The position numbers were made by a program, and so were the translations under genes. A DNA stretch of 64,000 nt from positions 1,155,001-1,219,000 of the forward strand of contig JBAMJR010000140.1 of assembly GCA_038501785.1 (NCBI GenBank). The letters run 5' to 3'. Of this stretch, positions 1 through 55,200 are shown piece by piece. Under the pieces are notes generated by a model. That model searched no databases, was not told where the DNA came from, and saw only the letters and a list, made by a program, of their open reading frames with translations. Position 1 is the stretch's first letter, and every line of letters begins with the position of its first letter. The stretch comes from Myoxocephalus aenaeus (Eukaryota; Chordata; Actinopteri; Perciformes; Cottidae).

Positions 1-58
<58 letters not shown>
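1..58. repeat. (AC)n microsatellite, cut by window start
   Basis: Uninterrupted AC dinucleotides from base 1 to about 57, followed by a C run to 66. It lies in arhgap12 intronic DNA downstream of the last exon in the window. From about 67 to 785 the intron shows no exon or repeat that I recognise. Confidence 0.95.
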
Positions 59-60
<2 letters not shown>

Positions 61-785
61 CCCCCCGAACGCTCCAGGCTAGAGCATAATAGCCTTTTTA
101 AATAGAATCTACATCCTTGCATGCAGATGCACAAAACAATAACATATTCATGGAAGGGAGAGAGAGAAAAAAAAAGAAAGAAGATTAAATCCACGTAGAA
201 CTCCATACACTGAATGTCACGCTATAAATTTCCTGGAGAAACAGCACTTCATAGGTACTGAATTACAGCAAACACAGCGCCATATAAATGCAAATTGGAA
301 ACCTAGGCAAATGTCATTGTGAACGTATGATATTGCCGCTGGCTGCAGGCTGAGAATGAACGCTGAACCTGTGGCTGAGGGAAGGCAAACAGAGACATTC
401 ATGCCGAGTGCACGGAGCTGGAGGGTTCAAGGGTCGGCCCAGCAGTCGGACTCGTTGTGGAGGCATATTTTATTTAACTAAATATGCCACAATACATCAG
501 TGTAAATGTAAAAGAAATAGTCAAATAACCAGGAAGTCAGTACATCCAAAAGCCTCAGAACTGTTCATTAATAAAGTCACGTTTGAGTCTGTACGAATAC
601 AGAAGTTCAATATTAAAAAGGTATGATCACAGTTTGTAAATAATAAAAGCATGAAATCGATATTCCTGACAGATTTGGAAATTTCCAAAGAAAGCACCTA
701 GATGTAATAATATTGTTGGGAAGCAGTTCTTCCTAACTGTGTAAATGAAGGAGAGTATAATATTCATAAGGGTTGTCTCTCTTAC

Positions 786-44492
<43,707 letters not shown>

Positions 44493-44579
44493 GGCTGCCG
44501 GAACGCGCACTTGAACTCTGACCTCAGCGACCCAGGCCAGGGGGGGTCCTCATGTCTGACTGGGCGGGAAACTGCTGGG
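44493..44579 (-). other. arhgap12: arhgap12 5' UTR part of exon with splice acceptor
   Basis: The minus strand shows an excellent acceptor, tctgtcttgtctcccgcag, before 44579, giving 87 nt of 5' UTR ahead of the ATG. The noncoding first exon at 48316 onward would splice here. Confidence 0.7.
44524..44553 (-). other. Upstream ORF of 9 codons in arhgap12 5' UTR
   Basis: ATG at 44553 in agacATGA context, reading MRTPPGLGR then TGA. It is out of frame with, and ends 31 nt before, the main ATG. It could modestly lower translation. Confidence 0.5.
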
Positions 44580-45624
44580 CTGCGGGAGACAAGACAGACT
44601 GTTAAATGTCACATGCTATTTTTTTTGTTTTGAAAAAGGCGCAACCTTCAGCAAGCTCCAAAACATGACCTACAAAGACCTCATATGCCTACAAAAACCA
44701 CATCAACACGCTTACATTCCAGCCTACAAGCCTCCCAGCAGGTCACACCCCGAGGTATTGCTCACCTGATTACCCCAACCGCAAAGTACTGCTGCTGTAA
44801 CACACTCGCATTATGACACAATCCACCGCCAGACAGATTGGTGAGTCAAATAAAGATCACCACAACCCTCCTCCCCGTGATCATCCAAAACCAAAACAGA
44901 CAGTCAACCCTGAGTGCTCTGGTAACCGACACCACCACCACCAAGGCTATCCGGCCCGAAACCCGATCGCCGTCCGCGGAGCTGAAGCCGTAGACAACGT
45001 GATCCCCGAGATCCTGCACGCGATCCACCGGCTACAATGACTCCCTGGAGCTCGCACTCCCTCAGAGAATGCTGCCGAAAATAAAAGCGTGTGTCTTTTC
45101 GTGGAGTTTGGCTCTGCAGTTTGGCGTCATTACTCATTAATGCAGCTGCAGTTTAGAAAACCTTTCAAAAGCTTTCAGGTGATCATGTGTCAGGGGACAG
45201 ATGGGCCCTCGCCATTCCCTGCAGGGTCTGTCCCGGAAAGAGGTCCGTCATAGATCCGTCTGTCAGAGAGTCTCCCATCGCCGGTTAGCCTAAATAAATA
45301 CCGGGGCGCTCCCAGAGCAGAAGAGCTCCCCTCATATCAAATTCTCCCTCTTCCTCCCTGAAATAGCTGCCTCCCCCGCCGCCGGGGACTGACATCCTGG
45401 CGGTACAAGCAGGTGCTTTTAGTGAGGCGTTAGAACACGCCGCTGAATCTATAAGGGGTCCATCCTTCTGTAAAGGAATATGTACACACGCTCTGGAGCT
45501 CAGACTGACAGCTACGCGCCCAGAATAGATTTACAGTGGCGAGAGCCGGGCTGCTTTTTCATAATGGGCTTAAATAGTTTGTTTCATCGGTTTCAACACA
45601 CAGTGTTGCATCACGAGAGGGCAT

Positions 45625-45628
<4 letters not shown>

Positions 45629-45684
<56 letters not shown>
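45629..45684. repeat. (GT)28 microsatellite
   Basis: A pure GT run in the arhgap12 5' intron (44580-48315). Apart from this run and the transposon at 46943, that intron holds no supported exon. Confidence 0.97.
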
Positions 45685-45685
<1 letters not shown>

Positions 45686-46942
45686 CGACAGCAGGCCAGT
45701 ACAAGCTTCAGCCATGATGTCAACACACACGCATGTCCAGTCCTTTGTGAATGGCTGCCTCTCAATGAACCGTTTTAGTTTGTGTGGCGAGTCACACATC
45801 CTTGTGTAACGCCACACGGTCACAATCTACAGTTCACACCATCCCCAGAGGTGCCGGGGGATGTGGTCTGCCGAAGCTCCTGGTCACGCGCTCGATAGCG
45901 GCCCACTATCGGCGTGAAGGCGGCGGCCGCCGTCCCGGCCCGCTGCGCTCTATGAAAGACAGGCCGTGTTTAAGCTGTGTGCGCGCTGCAGTCCAAGATA
46001 AAGGATAAAAACCTGTCATGGGTGACATGGCGGTGCCGGAGAGTGAGAATGTCACGCTGTTAAGTCAGTCCAAAGATAACTCTATCGACAGCAACTGTCC
46101 TCTTCATGTCATTAGCATGTGGAGACACTTATCCAAAACTGATAAAGGCTCCCAGATATACACCAGTGTATGACCAAGGCACTTTGCAGTCCTCACAAAG
46201 AGTCGATTACTAAACCGGCAAGTCAGACAAAGCAAGCATGTGGCATTAAATAAGCATCCTTGACGCGACTTTGATTTTCTTTCTGGAGATCGTGACGTCG
46301 CTCACCTTTTGACCAAAACACCAATGGAAACGGGCTCCTGGAGCACAACACAGCAGAAGTGTACAGCTACACTCCCCGCCTCTCTCTCTCTCTGAGCTGC
46401 GGTGGCGTCTCGGGGTCCTGGCAAGAGCAGAGAGAGAGTAAATTCTGCTGCAATAGAGCGGCCTGTCGCCGCATGGCGTCAGGGCGAAGTGAAGTCTCCG
46501 GGGAGAGCGCGGGCCAACGTGTTGCTCTGTGGAGATTCAAAGGATGGCGCTCATGTGGAGAGAAGAAGAAGAAAGGGGTTGGCACAGCTCAGCCCTGAGA
46601 CTGAACGACGATTGTCCATCTGTGTGTGGAACAAAGCCCCACTGTCCCTCTGGGTTTGGGTTTTTTACTATTTAGAAATCGATCAGTCGCTTTCAAAGTG
46701 GGGCCCAAGGCGACAATAACTGTCAGTGTACGATAACCATCAGGTTTTCTTAACTCATTCGTTCATCAGATCCTCTTCAAATCAACTTTGTGAAACTACT
46801 CTCCACCTGACCGGTCGTGCACTGCAGCTTGTGTCGTTTCCCAAAACGTGATTATAGTCGACCCGTAGAGAGACGTGTAGCTCTATAGAAAACCTCAACC
46901 AGCGACCAAACCTGTGACGACAGAAGCGGAGACGGCCCTAAT

Positions 46943-47339
46943 CAGGGTTCAATGGATTTTTCCATGACCAAACATTTTGTGAAATCTCGGTGTAAACGTG
47001 AAAAAGTCGAGACGATTTAGCATTTAAACTAACAATGAGAATTCCAAAGCATACAGTATACCTTAAATAACACAAATAGTTTGATTAAAAGAATAAACAT
47101 GTCTATAGATGCCTGTATGTATGCCTGTTTATATTTTGAGCGTCTTTCTTTTAAAAGCATATTCATTATTTCAAACTCAGCGTAAATGAACGACATGAAC
47201 ACATGAATATAAACACATTTACATGACTTTTCCAAAACCTTTGGGGATTTTATCTTTTTCAAGGACTTTTCCAGGCATGGACATAACCATTTTAACATGC
47301 CATGACTCTTCCAGGTTTCCCATGACCGTAGGAACCCTG
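46943..47339. mobile_element. Non-autonomous DNA transposon, 397 bp, with CTAAT target duplication
   Basis: The ends cagggttc / gaaccctg are perfect 8-bp inverted repeats. They are flanked by identical 5-bp direct repeats ctaat at 46938-46942 and 47340-47344. The interior has inverted ccatgacc-type words and no coding potential. The element is complete by this evidence. The superfamily is uncertain, because a 5-bp duplication is not the usual 8 bp of hAT. Confidence 0.8.
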
Positions 47340-48315
47340 CTAATGAAGCAATGCTGGAGCCCCTTGCCCTCCTGGCTCTCTGCTGTGTGACAAGGGGCGC
47401 GTGGGAATCACGTGTCACTCCGTTAATAACACGCTTGTATTTGCATGGCATCATGTCACATAGCACTCGATCAGGACGTGTAGCTGGCAGAGATATACAT
47501 CATAAAAGGTATGCGTCAACACAGAGATCACGACCTGTGCTTTTGTCCGCATCTCCCTCCGCAGCCCAGCCAGCACGCAGCAGCACACCGAGACCCCGGA
47601 CTGCCTTTGTCCCCTGCGCTTCATCCAAAACAGATGTGCCGCTGCAGCTCACTCCATCTATGCGGGGTTATCCGCTGCATGCGCGTGAAAAACGCCATTA
47701 TTTTGACATTGATGCAATGTAAAAAATAATTTAAAAAAAAAAAAGCCCTGACAACAAGCAGATTGGGTCTATAAATCGTGGAGGAGGGAGGGAGGGTGAG
47801 ATACACGAGCATGCCTGGGGCGGGGTGGTGAGTGGGGACATGGGCGGGGGGGCAGGGGCCCTTCAGCCCCGCGGACCGCAGGAACACTACACAAAAGGAG
47901 TGTAATCCCTGTGCATTTATGACAAAGGGACTCCGAGTCGACGAGCCTCGCCGGAGGAGCCGCCGACCCCGAACCCCAAAAAAATCGCCAAACACACCGC
48001 GAGCAAATCCAAGCTCAACCATACGTGTAGGTGCGCACCGCCGCTATCACGTGGAATGTAGATTCACCCGGCGCGTAAAACAACCCGAGCCCAACACAAC
48101 GGGCTCCTCGAGACATATGTCGGGCCACATTTCCAGAAGGATTGGACACACAACAACAACAACAACAAAAGCACTGCAGGTTCACTCGGATAGGAACCGT
48201 CCAATCTGCAACAGCGTGCATAGCAACAAAAGTAACTCCCGACAGAAGCCAATAGCCTCGCGCTGACCAGGCGACGGGGACAGCCCCCACACACACACAC
48301 ATTAAACACACTCAC

Positions 48316-48500
48316 CTTTACACACACTCCCGCCGCGTGTCTCCCGTGTTCCGCGTCGACCGGAGCGGTAGTTAGGAGCAACTTTTCCCCCCAACCTCTT
48401 TCAGCGTCGGCTGCTCCGACTTATTCCGCAGCGGACCTCCAGTCTGTCGGTCTGTTCGCAATCCCCCGCCTCTCTGCGCGCGGTCAAGCTCGCTGCGGCA
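48316..48500 (-). promoter_or_regulatory. arhgap12: arhgap12 CpG-rich promoter and noncoding first exon
   Basis: The stretch 47900-48540 is CpG-rich (cgcgcgcggatatgcgg, gacgcgg). On the minus strand it ends at a strong donor AAAG/GTGAGTG at 48315/48316, so a noncoding exon runs from about 48500 to 48316. There is no clear TATA box. The transcription start is approximate. Confidence 0.6.
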
Positions 48501-48756
48501 ACACGCCGCATATCCGCGCGCGACCGTCAAAGTAAAAGCTTTAAATTGCATTTTATTTATTGTTTTGCCGTTTGGGCCTTGGAATTCAAGAAGATCAGCT
48601 GGAAATAATGAATGAAATACGGGGGGTATTATTTTTTTTGGATGACACTTTGAGTCATACCTTTCCCTACATGCTACATCCTTTAAGTATGAGTAAGGGG
48701 AAACGGGAATCTTTGTATTAATGTGTGTGGTGGGATCCGTTGCCTTTAGTGAAATA

Positions 48757-48995
48757 TATATGTTTAATTCAATTCAATTCAGTTTATTTTATACAGCCCA
48801 ACATCACAAACACAAGTTTGCCTCGGAGGGCTTTACAATCTGTACACATACGACATCCCTGACATCCCTGACATCGGATCAGGAAAAACTCCCCCAAATA
48901 AAGATAGTAAAAACCCTTTCACAGGGAAAAAGGGGAAGAAACCTGAGGGAGAGCAACAGAGGAGGATCCCTCTCCCCGGATGAACAGAAGCAATA
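48757..48995 (+). mobile_element. Dispersed teleost repeat (attcaattcagtttatttt type)
   Basis: attcaattcaattcagttta, tacagcccaacatcacaaa, gagggctttacaatctgtac and ggaggatccctctccccgga form a word order very common in percomorph genomes. The copy lies between the two genes. Confidence 0.7.
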
Positions 48996-48999
48996 GATG

Positions 49000-50509
49000 A
49001 AATTCAATGAAAGCATCTTTAAATATTAATCCAAGCAAACTCTCCAAATTATATATTCGTGCATGATGGGTAAACTGACTGAAATTATCAAATTCCCTAC
49101 AATAATTGTTGCCTTTTATTTTTTTTCTAGATTGTTAAATGCATCTGCCTGGTGTCACAAATGGTGCTATAATGCATTTCAAAGTTATTTTCTCCATATG
49201 TGATGAAATGTTGCCATGTTGATCTACATTGTGTCCGCACACGCACACGTTACCTCATTTTGGATATAGTTTGTTTTATTTTGAAGGAAGATTCAAGTAA
49301 AGTCTGGTCAGCGTGTTTCCGCTCAGCTTGGCGCAGTCGTGGTCTTTAACCCAGAAGACCTCCCGTCTGTCAGATCGTATGCGGAGACCAGAGCTTTCCA
49401 ATTCAGGGTACGGGGCCTGCTGGGCTCCAGTGGAACCCCATCAAAGTTGGAATAGTTTAAATTTCACTTTTGCTTGAATCCCTAAAAAAGGCAATTGGTT
49501 TGCATTATTTGATGTCCTAATTGTCCTAACCTTAAAACCATTTCACATTGTTAAAATGTGTAGGATAAACATGTCGAGATGCTGCTTCCTCTCCTCAGCC
49601 AAGCGCTCTCTGGCAATCACAGCGGGGAGTCTCGCCACCCAAGCCGGGGCATGAATGATTTAGTGCTCGGATGATCCAGGAATACAGTCTGTAGTCTCAG
49701 CCCATAGAGAGGCTGAGAGCAGCCTCCAGCTATGTAACTCCAGGTTTTCATTGTTTCAGAATAATGTCTGAACGGTGTGGTTTAATCACATCTCTTCTCA
49801 TTGAGTGTCAGCATAATGTGTGTAAACGCACACCCTGCTGGTGTAAGGATGCAAGTGGCAGACATTGAGCATTGTGGGTTTCAGTGGCTTCCACTACGTA
49901 GGGACTGAGAATGTGATTCATTTGGTAAATGAAATGAATCAAAATCAAACCACACTTTTTGTCCGGGTATAATAGAGAATTTACACAATTCGTTTTTAAG
50001 GCTTTCTATTTATTTTCCAAAACCGTTAACCCATTTCTACAAGCTAGCAATCTCTAAAATAAACAGTGCCGACTGTAGACACATGTGTTTAGGATAAATA
50101 ATCATCTTGAACAGTTGTTCTCTCATGATGCGTTAAAGGTAAATAAATTAACCACAATAAAGGTTTCCAATTTAAATGCATCCATAGAAAAAAACTTGAC
50201 TTCAGTCATCCAAAACACTCCTACAAAGCAATGCATCCTGGAACATGTAGGCGCTGCCATGCAGCACGGCTCCACGAGCAAGAGAAATCATCTTTCTGGG
50301 TCAATATACTGAGGTTTATTGACACTGATATGACATTCACATAAGAAGGTGAGACATTTTCTCTATAAGTCATCAGTAATACCTTCAGGTGGTGCGTTCA
50401 TTGTATGAAAGTGAATAACATAATAAATAAGCGTTTTAAAAGGTTCATCTCAGCAAAATATTGAATGAACACTTGATTCATTCAGAAGCTTTAACTTTAT
50501 ATTCTGTGC
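49000..50509. other. Intergenic stretch with nothing recognised
   Basis: AT-rich DNA between arhgap12 and kif5b. A tttatt at 50315-50320 is an AATAAA on the minus strand and could serve as a kif5b polyadenylation signal, but this is unsupported. Confidence 0.45.
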
Positions 50510-50640
50510 AACAACAAGATTCAAGGACTCAGGTACTCAAGGATAATTTATTGTCATTATGCAACACAGGGTTGTATACGATGCCATGAGTATGTCACTG
50601 CACTTGTCAATAATAATATAATAAGGCTCCAGAGTGTTAC
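50510..50640 (-). mobile_element. Non-LTR retrotransposon 3' tail (minus strand)
   Basis: On the minus strand gacaataaattatccttgag with a nearby ccttgaatcttg repeat resembles tails of teleost LINEs (compare tgacaataaaaatatcttga at 54706). Confidence 0.5.
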
Positions 50641-50789
50641 AGGGTAAGTATCAATCATCCACTCTCCTACTGGACATTCTGGATGCATTAGCTACATTAA
50701 AAACAAAACATAATTAATGCTTTCCAAACAAAGTGATCATAAGTGGGCTTTTGCCTGCAGCTATCAGGGATAAATTACATTTTTAAACC

Positions 50790-51365
50790 TACTCCCAGGG
50801 CTCTTCCTGCCCTGAGCCCAGAGACAAGAGTGCTGTTGCAGAGTCGAAGCCTCTTTGGGAAGCTGGGGAGTGAAAGGCTTTTAGGGGTCAATGCCAATGA
50901 GCAAAGGTCCCATCGGAGGGGCCAGATCAAGAGCGACTCACTGACCCTAAATGAACCTGCCAGAAAAGAGTTGTCGCACCTCGGTAAACCGGGGCCCCCT
51001 TCGGGAAGCGGCAAGCGGCTGGTCGTCCCGGGCCGAGGCGCATGGGGCTCGGCCAGGAACAGCCTAAAAACACGTCATGGAGCCGCCTCCCTGCCGGCCC
51101 GCCACTCGCAGGGATAGGCATTGCGGTGGGGTGCATTGTGAGCATAGTGAGGGTGAACTGGGAACGTCCGGCTGAGGCGCTTGGCCACAGGATCTTTAGA
51201 TTTGTTGTGCATCCCGAGGAAGGCTAGGGGACATGGATTCTGAGTGGGCCATGTTCAATTCCATTGTGGGAGCTGCTGCTAGAAGTTGTGGTAAGAAGGT
51301 CGGCTGCCCTCACAACCCATCTCCGGATAAGTGGATAGTACATGGATGCATAAATGGATGGATAA
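50790..51365 (+). mobile_element. Degenerate LINE fragment
   Basis: A broken plus-strand coding remnant is recognisable by word order, including cgcacctcggtaaaccgggg, gggtgcattgtgagcatagt, cgtccggctgaggcgcttgg and tctgagtgggccatgttcaa. These are typical of teleost non-LTR elements just before the reverse transcriptase region. Frames are interrupted and no reverse transcriptase catalytic region is present. It ends in degenerate gatggat repeats. Confidence 0.55.
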
Positions 51366-51894
51366 AAAAACAACTAAAAGGAATCCTCTAAAAGCAGAAT
51401 CCTCACAAGCAAAGCATAGAGAAAAAGGGTCGCTGCTCTTTCTTTACTGAACACCATGACTATGTTCAGGGATACATCAAGGTCTGATACTTTAGGCTCA
51501 TAACTGAAATGATGATAGAAACGTAAATGTCTATCATCAGAGTAACTTTTAAGCATTATGTGTTGATTCTACAAGGCACTGATGTGGTTTGGTTTCTTGT
51601 AGCGCCATAGGCTTGAAAGGCTACACAGTACATGCCTTACATATATACAGTACACAGTATATACACACGTTGATGTTGGAAGACTGGTACAGTGTTTCCA
51701 GGTGAAAGTTCAATACTTAAGAATGAAACTCCTGGAGCTTTGGCCAGTTGCTTGCGTGACTGTGCTTCGTCCTCAGCAGCTGTATGGGAAACCGGAAAAG
51801 AAAAGGAATGCAAAACATTTTTCATGTTGTCTATTTGGAAGTCCGACACGGACCAGGTACGGAGTGTGGACCAGTGTGTGAGACGCCAGTGATC

Positions 51895-52080
51895 CTCCTG
51901 GTTACTGCCGAGATGCCCTTGAGCAAGGCGGAGAACCCCCAAAGGCGCTGTGCTGCGGCGACCCATCATTCTGACATGTCGTCACAGTGATGCGTGTTCC
52001 TGTGTGTTAACCAAGAAAAATAACACAAGATTGGAAAAATGTAATTCCATCAAAGGGACAAATAAAGTCCATTATAGTTG
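51895..52080 (+). mobile_element. LINE 3' end fragment
   Basis: ccgagatgcccttgagcaag, ggcggagaacccccaaaggc and gggacaaataaagtccatta follow the 3' end of a known fish LINE family. It lies immediately downstream of the kif5b stop. Confidence 0.55.
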
Positions 52081-52139
52081 ACATGGATAAAGATTACAAA
52101 AATAATACAAATAGGGACTGAAGCGTGTGTATTCTCCTC

Positions 52140-52261
52140 TCACCTGTTGTTGCCTCCTCCCTTGATGCCGGCAGGCTGGTTGTTCTGGATGAGGTTGGAC
52201 CTGTTGACACTGGTGTTGATGGGAGAGGCTCCCGGCAGCTGGCCGGGTCTGATGGGCTTAG
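52140..52261 (-). CDS. kif5b: kif5b last coding exon (tail, IAK motif)
   Basis: It completes Ala of IAK and continues KPIRPGQLPGASP, NLIQNNQPAGIKGGGNNR and TGA at 52140-52142. IAK-PIRPGQ is the kinesin-1 autoinhibitory tail motif. The end is ambiguous: CAACAG/GTGAGAG is also a strong donor (exon left edge 52144), so one more short coding exon could replace the terminal codon. Confidence 0.85.
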
Positions 52262-55200
52262 CTGGGTCGGACGCAGAAAGATAACATGGGTCACATACAG
52301 AGAGCAGGTTCATCCTCACGTGTTGTTCAGAGTAGACAAACAGTTCTCATTTCTGTGTTTGAATTTAAAGAAAAAAGTCTTTAAAGGGTGTCGGTACGTA
52401 TATATTTGAACTCTAGACAGAGCTGTTTTTCCTTTCTTCTATTCTTAATGCTAATATTTCCCAAGAATGTATTTTGACTCGTTGGAAAACCTCATACACT
52501 GAATTTAGTTTTGATCAGTTTTCAGAATATGGACTTTCTATATTGAATATGTTCAGTGTGTGTCCACCTATGGAGGCTCTCCTGCCCATGTTTTTGGGCT
52601 TGACGGCGTCCTTAATGCGCTCCATCTCCTGGTCGTGGCGCTTGCGGTCGGTGGCTGCGTTCTCTTTGGCCTCCCTCAGAGCCGCCTCCAGGGCTTTGAC
52701 CCGCTCAGCGGTGGCCCGCAGGCGCTTCTCCAGTTTAGGCAGCTCCCCTCGAAGGTCGGCGTTGTCCCGTAGCAGCTACACATGGAACAAAGAGTGAGAG
52801 GAAAGGGACAGGACACAGAGAGCACGTCGTCTTTAGACACTAATCTGGTTAACATCCCTTCTAAATGAGTTCAGGTGGGAAGCTTTGTGTGTAATTGTGT
52901 GTTTATACATATGTGTACCTGCTTGTGAGCTTTGGTGAGCTGCTCGAGGTTGCTCTCCAGGAAGCAGATCTTCTGTTTATGGATGGTGCTGCTTTCTGCG
53001 TCATCAGAGTTCATCTTAGCTTTCTAGTGAAGCACAGCACACAGCTTTATCGGGACACTGATTTCAATCCATGTTTTATGTCTGCATTCGTTTATCTGCC
53101 ACAGCTGACTTGTCCCCATTCAGATCAAACCAACACCCGCGAATCCAAAGCATCCCATTTGTGGCTAGATTAGATGGTAAGTAGGATGTTTGAGATGGTT
53201 ACAGCACCAGGGCATATCCTCTACCCTCGATAAAAGCCTGATGCCTTTGTTTATCTCATGCCGCCTCAGCCTGAGGGCCGAGAGCCTGGGTCCCTAATTT
53301 ACAGCTGCTCCCTTTGAAGAATCAGATGGCCTACTTATTGTAGACAGTTTCTGTTGTGCTCCCTGGATTCATTAACATTTCATCATGGTGCAAATGAAAT
53401 GGAGTACAGCCGTGGCTGTGTTTGTCTCCTTCCAGGTAACTGTTGTGGTCGTGCTCATGTGATGTCACACTAGATTCATTGATACAAAATCACACACAAA
53501 ACCAGATCACAGCGATGAGCTTTTACCTTTTTGACTCGAGTGGCCAGGTCTTGGACAAAAAGCCTCCGGAGGTTGTGGAGTGTCTGCAGCTCTCGGGCCT
53601 GTGTGACGACAATGAAACCCAGATCAGAAAAAAATAACTGAGACATTAAAGGGTTTGTTCACCCAAACTACAACCAGATTTCATCCATGTTTTGAGTTTT
53701 CCTTCCCTGACAATTCTGCTTTCACCCTAACACAAGTGTAGTTTAAAACCTGTTAACGTTCTGCCGTCCCGCGGGCGTCCTTTAGTGGACTTTCTAGTGT
53801 ACACTGTACCTCCTATTTATAGTTCGGTACGAGTTCGGTACATGTGCCATATGTTTCTGGAAACCTACGGTTCTTGTGATTCCAGCTATGCAATCCGTTT
53901 CAAGATCAGACCACCACAGCAGCTACAAACAAGACTTTTGTCAGACAAAAACAAACAAAGAAACGATAGCAAAAGCCAGGCAACTCACCGATGACGCCGC
54001 ATATTGATCCATAAATCCATAACATTCCAACAAAAACGGCGTTGTTACGTCGTAAAGGTCCAATAAAAACAAATCCCATAAAAGATTTAGTCCAAAACAC
54101 GTGATTACATCCATAAATATCCACGAAATGGCATTGCGTCATTTCATATCAGCTGGAAGATATGAAAGAATATATTTTTGTTTTTAGAAGAAAAGCAAGT
54201 TTGCATGAGAGCACAGTGGAAAACGGCGCATCAAAATGACCGCTGAAATCCGCTGAAAGTGATTCTGACTATTGAGGGGAAAAAGCTTCAGATTGTTACC
54301 TTTCAAAAGAGACCAAGACCATGCATTCACTCCAAATAGTTCAAGTACAGCTTGCAATTTACTTTGGGTATACCTGGATAGGCGTTTTTCGGCAAATTTT
54401 ACAGGAACGCTAAGAGGTAAAGAATTTTATTTGTTTTACCTAAAATAAGACCAAAACTCTTAGAACATAATCATGGACGTGAACGGCTGCTGCTGTTACA
54501 GTACCTCATGTCACGACCATACGGCAATGCACTTTATACACTGATTGTGCAATACTGCTATCGTATTTTTGTGCCTTATTTTGTGCAATACTCTTACTAT
54601 ATGTTGTGCCTTATTTTGTTTACTTTAAGTTTATTGTAATTCTGTGTGAGGACCCAGCAAAACAAGCTTTTCATTGTACAGAGTAACTCTGTTATCTGTG
54701 CATATGACAATAAAAATATCTTGATCTTGATGGATGGGTTACTGAAAGGGGCTTACTGGGGCACAGGCCCAGGGGCCCTAATTGTTAGGGGCCTCCTTGG
54801 TCTTCACCTACAAAATGTCACTCAAAGAGATATGTACCAACAAGGAAAAGACTCAAAATGACCAGAAAGAAACATGAAACAACTACAGAGAGACCTAAAC
54901 GACTACAAAGTGATGCAAAACAGCGGCAAAGAGAAACAAAGAGATTCACAACAACTAGAAAAAAGGGGGAAAACAAGCAAAAAGAGACACAACTACAAAA
55001 ATAACTCAAAATAACTACAAAGAAACTTAAAACAACTACAAAGAAACTCAAAACTACAAAGAGACACAAGCAACCGTAAGGAGAGAAAACAACTACAGTT
55101 ACCCATCTACAGTGTACTGCTAAAGTAAAAGTGATGCAATCACATCGAGGTGATGCTGCTCCTGCAAAGTGATACTTTGGGGATTTTCACATGAATGTAA

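Noticed and set aside
47029..47466. 145-codon minus-strand frame
   Set aside because: It overlaps the non-autonomous transposon at 46943-47339 and its flank and shows no protein similarity.
52474..52797. 107-codon plus-strand frame
   Set aside because: Antisense shadow of the kif5b exon at 52568-52775.
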